Source: Puccinellia tenuiflora (Eukaryota > Streptophyta > Magnoliopsida > Poales > Poaceae). Taken from it: a stretch of 64,000 nucleotides of DNA. Numbering within the stretch: the first letter of the stretch is position 1; every line of letters begins with the position of its first letter. The notes beneath the pieces are model-generated. The model was not told where the DNA came from. It was given only the letters and a program-made list of their open reading frames with translations, and ran no database searches. Positions 59,136 through 64,000 of this stretch are shown here, piece after piece. Position numbers and translations under genes: made by a program. The stretch is taken from NCBI GenBank assembly GCA_012064385.1, contig QRDG01000522.1, forward strand, positions 610,578-674,577, in the 5' to 3' direction.

Positions 59136-61337
59136 CACTACAGGAAACTGCGGATATGCCGACGGCCAAAAGCTGTCGGCGTAGGTCAAATTGTCGTCGG
59201 CATAGGTCTACGCCGACGGCTGCCGTCGGCGTAGCCAAAAATGCCGTCGGCGTAGCGAAAGCCGTCGGCATAGTACCGTCGACATATTTTTTTCCCTCAT
59301 TTGTTTCATCTTTTTTATTTTTTAAAAAAATTTTACTTATATTTTTTAATTCTATTCTGAAATTTTCTACTTAGCCACACACTTAAACTCTAATTCCACT
59401 TATAATCCCAACTCAAACTACTTACCCTGGTCAAACTTCCCATTCGGTCACCATCCTCCAGCCCAAGCACGCTTAACTTCTGAGTTCCATCCAAATTAGC
59501 TTCCAAATGAGAAATTAGAACTTACTGATACAACTATCATATCAATCATATTAACCCCTGGGTCACGATGTTACACTTTTATAACTTAAATTTTAAAAAA
59601 TTTATTTGAATAAATAGCAATTATTAAGTAATAATATTTTTAAATAAATAACAATAAAATGAATTTCAATTTATTTTTTCCCTTTCTACATTTAATGTAG
59701 AATATCTCATATCTTTAAATCCGTAAATCGAAATTTGACAAATAAAATGTCTAAATCGATTAGAAAAATGAGAGAACTTCAAAAATGACATCCATATCAT
59801 CTTGTGCATCAAATAAACATCGATAAACTTGGTATTTCAATGAATAGGCACGGGGCCATTTTGACCATTTTTTCAAAAAAGTAAAAGAAAGTGAGAAAAT
59901 ACTCAATAAATGGAATCCTTTGGCATGGAACCCTTTTATGTTTACTAGTTACTATAAAAATGATAAACTTGATTTTTTACAAAGTTTCCAAAAAAATCCT
60001 TCACAAAAAGGTCTATCATCTACAAACATGTATAAGTTTCGAACCAAATGATCAAGATATGACCATCCCCGTGGCATAGTTTGTGATAAAGTTCTCATAT
60101 TAGGCACATAGGTGTGTCTTGGCATGGGAAATATTGGTGCCAAACCGACTTTACAAATTATTTTTCCAAATATCATTTTTCATTTTTTAAGTGTCAAAAA
60201 TAATATTTTTTTGTGAAGCAAGTACCAAAAATATGTTGCAAAATGACACCCATTTAATTTTCACAAATAGTTGTACATATATGATGGATAATCCTCAAGT
60301 ATTAGGAATTTTCTCGCTTTATACCTAATTTCGCCTACTTAAATGACTTTATGTTGCTTTTCGGAAAGTAATAGAAATTTGAACTACAAGTGTGTGATAA
60401 TTTGCTCTGAATTTTTTAAAAAATCATTTTAAGGTACAAAACTAGTGATTATATCACAGAACCGTCGATAGTTTTGAAAGATTCCACCCCTTTCGATGAA
60501 TAGGCACGGGGGCCATTTTGACCATTTTTTCAAAAAAAGTAAAAGAAAGTGAAAAATACTCAAAAAATGGAATCCTTTGGCATGGAGTCCTTTTATGTTT
60601 ACTAGTTGCTATGAAAAATGATAAACTTGATTTTTGACAAAGTTTGTAAAAAAATCTTTCACAAAAAGTTTTATCATATACAAACATATATAAGTTTCGA
60701 ACCAAATGACCAAGATATGACCATCCCCGTGGCATAGTTTGTGATAAAGTACCCATATTCAGCACATAGGTGTGTCTTGGCATGGGAAATATTGGTGCCG
60801 AACTGAGTTTCCAATTTTTTTTTCCAAATATCATTTTTTATTTTTTAAGTGTCAAAAATAATATATTTTGTGAAGTAAGTACCAAAAATATGTTGCAAAA
60901 TGACACCCATTTAATTTTCACAAATAGTAGTACATATATGATGAATAATCCCCAAGTATTAGGAATTTTCTCGCTTTCTAACTAATTTCGCCTACTTAAA
61001 TGACTTTATGTTGCTTTTCGAAAAGTAATAAAAATTTAAACTACAAGTGTGTGATAGTTTGCCCTGATGATATGGATGCCATATTTGGATTCCTCTCATT
61101 TTTCTAATCAATTTATATATTTTATTTGTTAAATTTCACTTTACGGATTTAAAGATACGAATTATTTTATATTCAATGAAAAACAGAAAAAAAAATATAG
61201 CTATGCCGACGGCATTGCCGTCGGCGTAGCCCTGTGAAGCTATGCCGACGGCCATTTTTCTGCGCAGTCCAACTCGCCCCCCTTACGCCGACGGCCACGA
61301 CAAAAGGCCGTCGGCGTAGCTCTGCGTTCCTGTAGTG
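59136..61337. mobile_element. non-autonomous CACTA element in the F-box gene stop codon
   Basis: Termini CACTACAGGAA and the inverted TTCCTGTAGTG, with the 3-bp duplication TAG at 59133-59135 and 61338-61340. Subterminal arrays of the GCCGACGGC / GCCGTCGGCGTAG motif occupy 59156-59290 and 61200-61320. The 2.2-kb interior has no transposase. It contains a direct duplication of about 570 bp (offset 656) and an outer inverted repeat (about 59700-59800 versus 61066-61165). Confidence 0.95.
59838..61066. repeat. direct duplication inside the CACTA element
   Basis: Copy 1 spans about 59841-60410 and copy 2 about 60497-61066. Both start tgaataggcacgggg and end acaagtgtgtgata. They are perhaps 93-95% alike by eye. 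Confidence 0.9.
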
Positions 61338-62518
61338 TAGAAATCGGGAGGGAGAAGCCACCCTAGAGTATGCTGGCAACCGCTCACGTAGTATCCCACC
61401 GACTTTATCCCGTCCACAACATTTATGTTTTGTTCCTCCCTGCAATACATGTGGTCTCCATTGTCACATCTTCTTAAGTGTACATCATCACATATGTACT
61501 CGTGATCAATCCCTAAGCATATATGGTTGTAGTAGATGTGGTTTCTCTTTATACCACCACGTATGCCCTCTGGCACCACACGCACCACCTTAGAGCCTGT
61601 TGTACTCAAGAACAAGGCATGGTCATGTAATACGGTCACTTCTTCCCACCTCCACTTATAGTCGTTTTCCTCGGTCTCGACGAGCTCAAACACCTTGAAG
61701 TAACTGTCCTACTCTGGTGACCACCAGACCCTTAGGGCCATCAATAGCTTGTCGTCGTGCCTGACAATGTAGCTCGAGTTGATGCGGCTACAACAATCTA
61801 TGTTTATGTAGCACTTGGATCTTTTCCACCTTTTGTACTTGGGCAGTTGGCTCATGCCCAGCATGCGGATGTCGAATATGCATAGTCCGAACTCCATTGC
61901 TAGGCCATACACCTTCCCATGGCAGAAGGCGATGTCGTGGAACCACACGACGGGATATCGACGCTCCTCCCACACCCGCCACCCATGGTTTGGACACCCA
62001 ACTCTGCACACGCCGAGATGGCCCCTGAAGCTAGCGGCAAGGATGCAGCGTTTCGATGTGGGGGTCTCTGAGAAGATCACCTTGGAGATGGTTGGGGTGC
62101 TGCTTTGCGCGGCAGAGAGTGGCACCTCGATCCCAGAAAAGACGTTCACAATCGCTAGCGAGCAAGAGTAGCCATCATCATCAACACTGGACGTCGTCGT
62201 CGCGGCGATCCAACCTCCATCGTGAAACCCAACCAGTCTCTTGCCGACCGCCTGAGGTGGAAGCGGGACGCGTAAGATTTCGCCGTCTACGGGGCAGAAC
62301 ACGTGCTCCGCCGTGCCGTCTTCGCATGGCGAGAGGGTCAGCCACAGGAAGGTTGGCGCCGGCGGTTGTCGAGACGCGACGGCTCGCCACCATCTGCAGA
62401 CGGCGGCGAAGCGCACGCGGGCGAGCGGAGAAGTGATCTTGTCGTAGACCACGACGAGGAGATCACCGGGGAGCTTGGACCACGTATCAACTGCCGCCGC
62501 CATCATCTGCGCTGCCAT
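61283..62518 (-). pseudogene. F-box/DUF295 protein with internal stop and altered end
   Basis: The N-terminal F-box reads WSKLPGDLLVVVYDKITSPL and FAAVCRWWRAVA (about residues 13-47). A DUF295-type beta-propeller-like region follows, with CILAASFRGHLGVCR, WFHDIAFCHGKVYGLA and a C-terminal YFKVFELVE block. Proteins of this grass-expanded family are probable SCF adaptors. The ATG is at 62518. In the same frame a TAG interrupts at 61709-61711 (SPE*DSYFKV), after which the frame stays open to the C-terminus, so a single nonsense change is the only internal lesion. The natural end is LGWLLPPDF followed by TAG. A CACTA element sits in that stop codon, so the frame now reads 18 residues into the transposon and stops at TAA, 61283-61285. 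Readthrough or a sequencing error at the internal TAG are alternatives. Confidence 0.85.
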
Positions 62519-62675
62519 ACTTTGCTAGCTCATCGACTCGAAGGTGGATCTTCCATCGGTGTGCGTACATGTGGTAGGTTTGGCTGCTACGCGTCAAATT
62601 GCTACCGTATATATATATATCATGTGGATCTAGTCTAGGACTCTAGCTAGTTGTGTATATTACCTTTTTGACCCT

Positions 62676-62702
62676 GGGGGGGGGGGGGGGGGGGGGGGGG
62701 GG
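62676..62702. repeat. G27 homopolymer
   Basis: An uninterrupted run of twenty-seven G on the plus strand, in the upstream flank of the F-box/DUF295 gene. Confidence 0.95.
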
Positions 62703-62807
62703 TGCACGTAAACTGAAAGTAATCGGGCTTGTTCTAAAAAAAAAATTCGGGCTTTCGAGACATCCAAATTTAATTCTTAACCCAAATAAAATCGACACAT
62801 ATATAGG

Positions 62808-63326
62808 TAAGGATGGCAATTTTACCCATGGGTACGGGTACCCGCGGGTACCGTACCCGTATGGGGAGGGTATGGGCACATTTTTATACCCATGGGCAGT
62901 ACCCATATCCTACCCGTCAAGTCGTGGGTAGGGCATGGGTACAACCCTGTACCCGTGGGTATACCCATACCCTACCCATTTATACTAACATATGGACACT
63001 ACTCAGTTGACTTATTAGATATGATCATGAGATTGTGATTTTTAAAATTAGATAATTGTCATGTATTTATCTATCTGTTATTGAGTTGAGATAATTGATT
63101 TTTTTGTCAAATGTTTTATCAACAAATGTAAAAATATGAAAATTTTGTGTACTATTTGATCTACCCAACGGGTACCTAATGGGTACGGGTACCCGCCGGG
63201 TATGGGTATGGGTATACTTTCATCCCCGCGGGTAAGTGTATGGGTAGAATTTTGTACCCATAGACTATATAAGTATGGGTATGGTATTGCTCTACCCTGC
63301 CCATACCCTACCCATTGCCATCCTTA
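62808..63326. mobile_element. hAT-like MITE rich in GGGTACCC words
   Basis: Perfect terminal repeats TAAGGATGGCAAT and ATTGCCATCCTTA (apart from ttt/ccc drift inside), flanked by the 8-bp duplication TATATAGG (62800-62807 and 63327-63334), the hAT size. Both arms carry tandem, self-complementary gggtacccg and acccatgggta words. The centre is AT-rich. It encodes nothing. Confidence 0.93.
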
Positions 63327-63611
63327 TATATAGGCCACTCGGGGCAGGAAGAAACAGGGCTAGTATTTGTAGACGGCCACGAATACGAGATATAGTTTGG
63401 TACTCCGTACTAGCAGGCTGTGTTATAGTCCGATACGGACCTTGCAAAAAAAAATAGTCCGATACGGGAAAGACTAGCTATCCTCTTCTGTAGCATATAA
63501 TCGGGGGTCGGAACGATGTAGAGCAGCACCAGAACAAGAGGATTAACGAACTCGAAGAGACCCAGCCGGCGGAAAGAACAAAACTTGGGACATCTGCGAA
63601 CAGGATAATCG

Positions 63612-64000
63612 ATGGCGGCGGCGCTTCGATCTGCGGCCGCGCCATTCAGCGACCACCGCTGCCGTATTTCACGGCGGCCGTCAAGGAGGAACAGCGGCGG
63701 CTCCTCCTCCCATCATCTGTTAGCCATGTTGGCGGGAGCTCCCTTCGCTGGTTTAGCTCCTCCGAATCACCAAACCTTGTGAACAACAACAAGAACGGAC
63801 CCCGATCCCCTCCGCCGACATGGTAATTACAATGCACGGCTTAACTTGTACAAGATGTTTTCTTGTCAATTTATAATTTGGTTTCTAAATTGTTTTCCCG
63901 TTGTAGGTCGCCTAGGAGCAAAAGGTTCGTGCGCCTTGCCTCTGGATGCATGATCGCGTTGTCCTGCGCAGCAGGCTCTATAGTGATTTACGTGGAAAAA
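63612..64000 (+). CDS. 5' part of an unrecognised gene, cut by the window end
   Basis: The ATG at 63612 gives MAAALRSAAAPFSDH, a mitochondrial/plastid-like presequence. However, that frame ends at TGA after 58 codons. The frame two bases further on reads FTAAVKEEQRRLLLPSSVSH and SLRWFSSSESPNLVNNNK up to a donor at 63823. It joins in phase to an exon from 63907 that reads WSPRSKRFVRLASGCMIALS, then CAAGSIVIYVEK (a hydrophobic segment). The coherent protein therefore lacks an ATG in its own frame, and a small indel near the N-terminus is likely. Grasses have families of small organelle-targeted proteins with similar starts, but I cannot name this one. The gene continues beyond 64000. Confidence 0.55.

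Overview
This is nuclear DNA from a grass, most likely a temperate (Pooideae) grass. The evidence is interrupted genes with GT/AG introns, GC-rich first exons, F-box/DUF295 genes, and nested LTR retrotransposons, CACTA, PIF/Harbinger, hAT-like and Stowaway elements. There is no bacterial-style operon, CRISPR array or phage content. Assignments rest on reading motifs, splice sites and repeat boundaries by eye; no database search was run.

Layout. 0.4-3.2 kb (-): an eight-exon gene joining a Ser/Thr protein kinase to a C-terminal PP2/Nictaba-type lectin domain, with two defective-looking splice junctions. 5.0-12.4 kb: a hAT transposon 3' end broken by a pol-less Gypsy-like LTR element (-). One LTR of that element carries a CACTA insertion, and the array continues into a second truncated copy. 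13.0-13.3 kb (-): fragment of a calcium-dependent protein kinase gene. 13.8-15.2 kb (+): F-box-like gene without a usable ATG. 17.6-19.8 kb: an old direct duplication, one copy split by a small TIR/TSD element. 21.0-23.4 kb (+): CYP51-clade P450 with a frameshifting deletion. 24.1-27.4 kb (-): an intact two-exon CYP81-like P450 with MITEs in its intron. 29.7-33.6 kb: PIF/Harbinger-like element with degenerate ORF1, itself split by a solo LTR. 33.7-44.3 kb (+): a complete but pol-less Copia-like LTR element with a 778-residue gag. 46.2-54.8 kb (+): an intact 13-exon cation-chloride cotransporter gene (978 aa). 57.3-58.4 kb: a TIR element with a GC-rich insert and a clean Stowaway. 59.1-62.5 kb: an F-box/DUF295 gene (-) with an internal stop and a CACTA element inserted exactly in its stop codon. 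62.8-63.3 kb: a hAT-like MITE. 63.6 kb to the end: the 5' part of an unrecognised gene.

How it fits together: only the cotransporter and the CYP81-like gene look fully functional. The kinase-PP2 gene, both F-box genes, the CYP51-like gene and the CDPK fragment show various stages of decay. At least ten mobile elements have definable ends, and several are nested, so order of insertion can be read. The two neighbouring P450 genes could be the remains of a specialised-metabolism locus, but no oxidosqualene cyclase or other partner is visible here.
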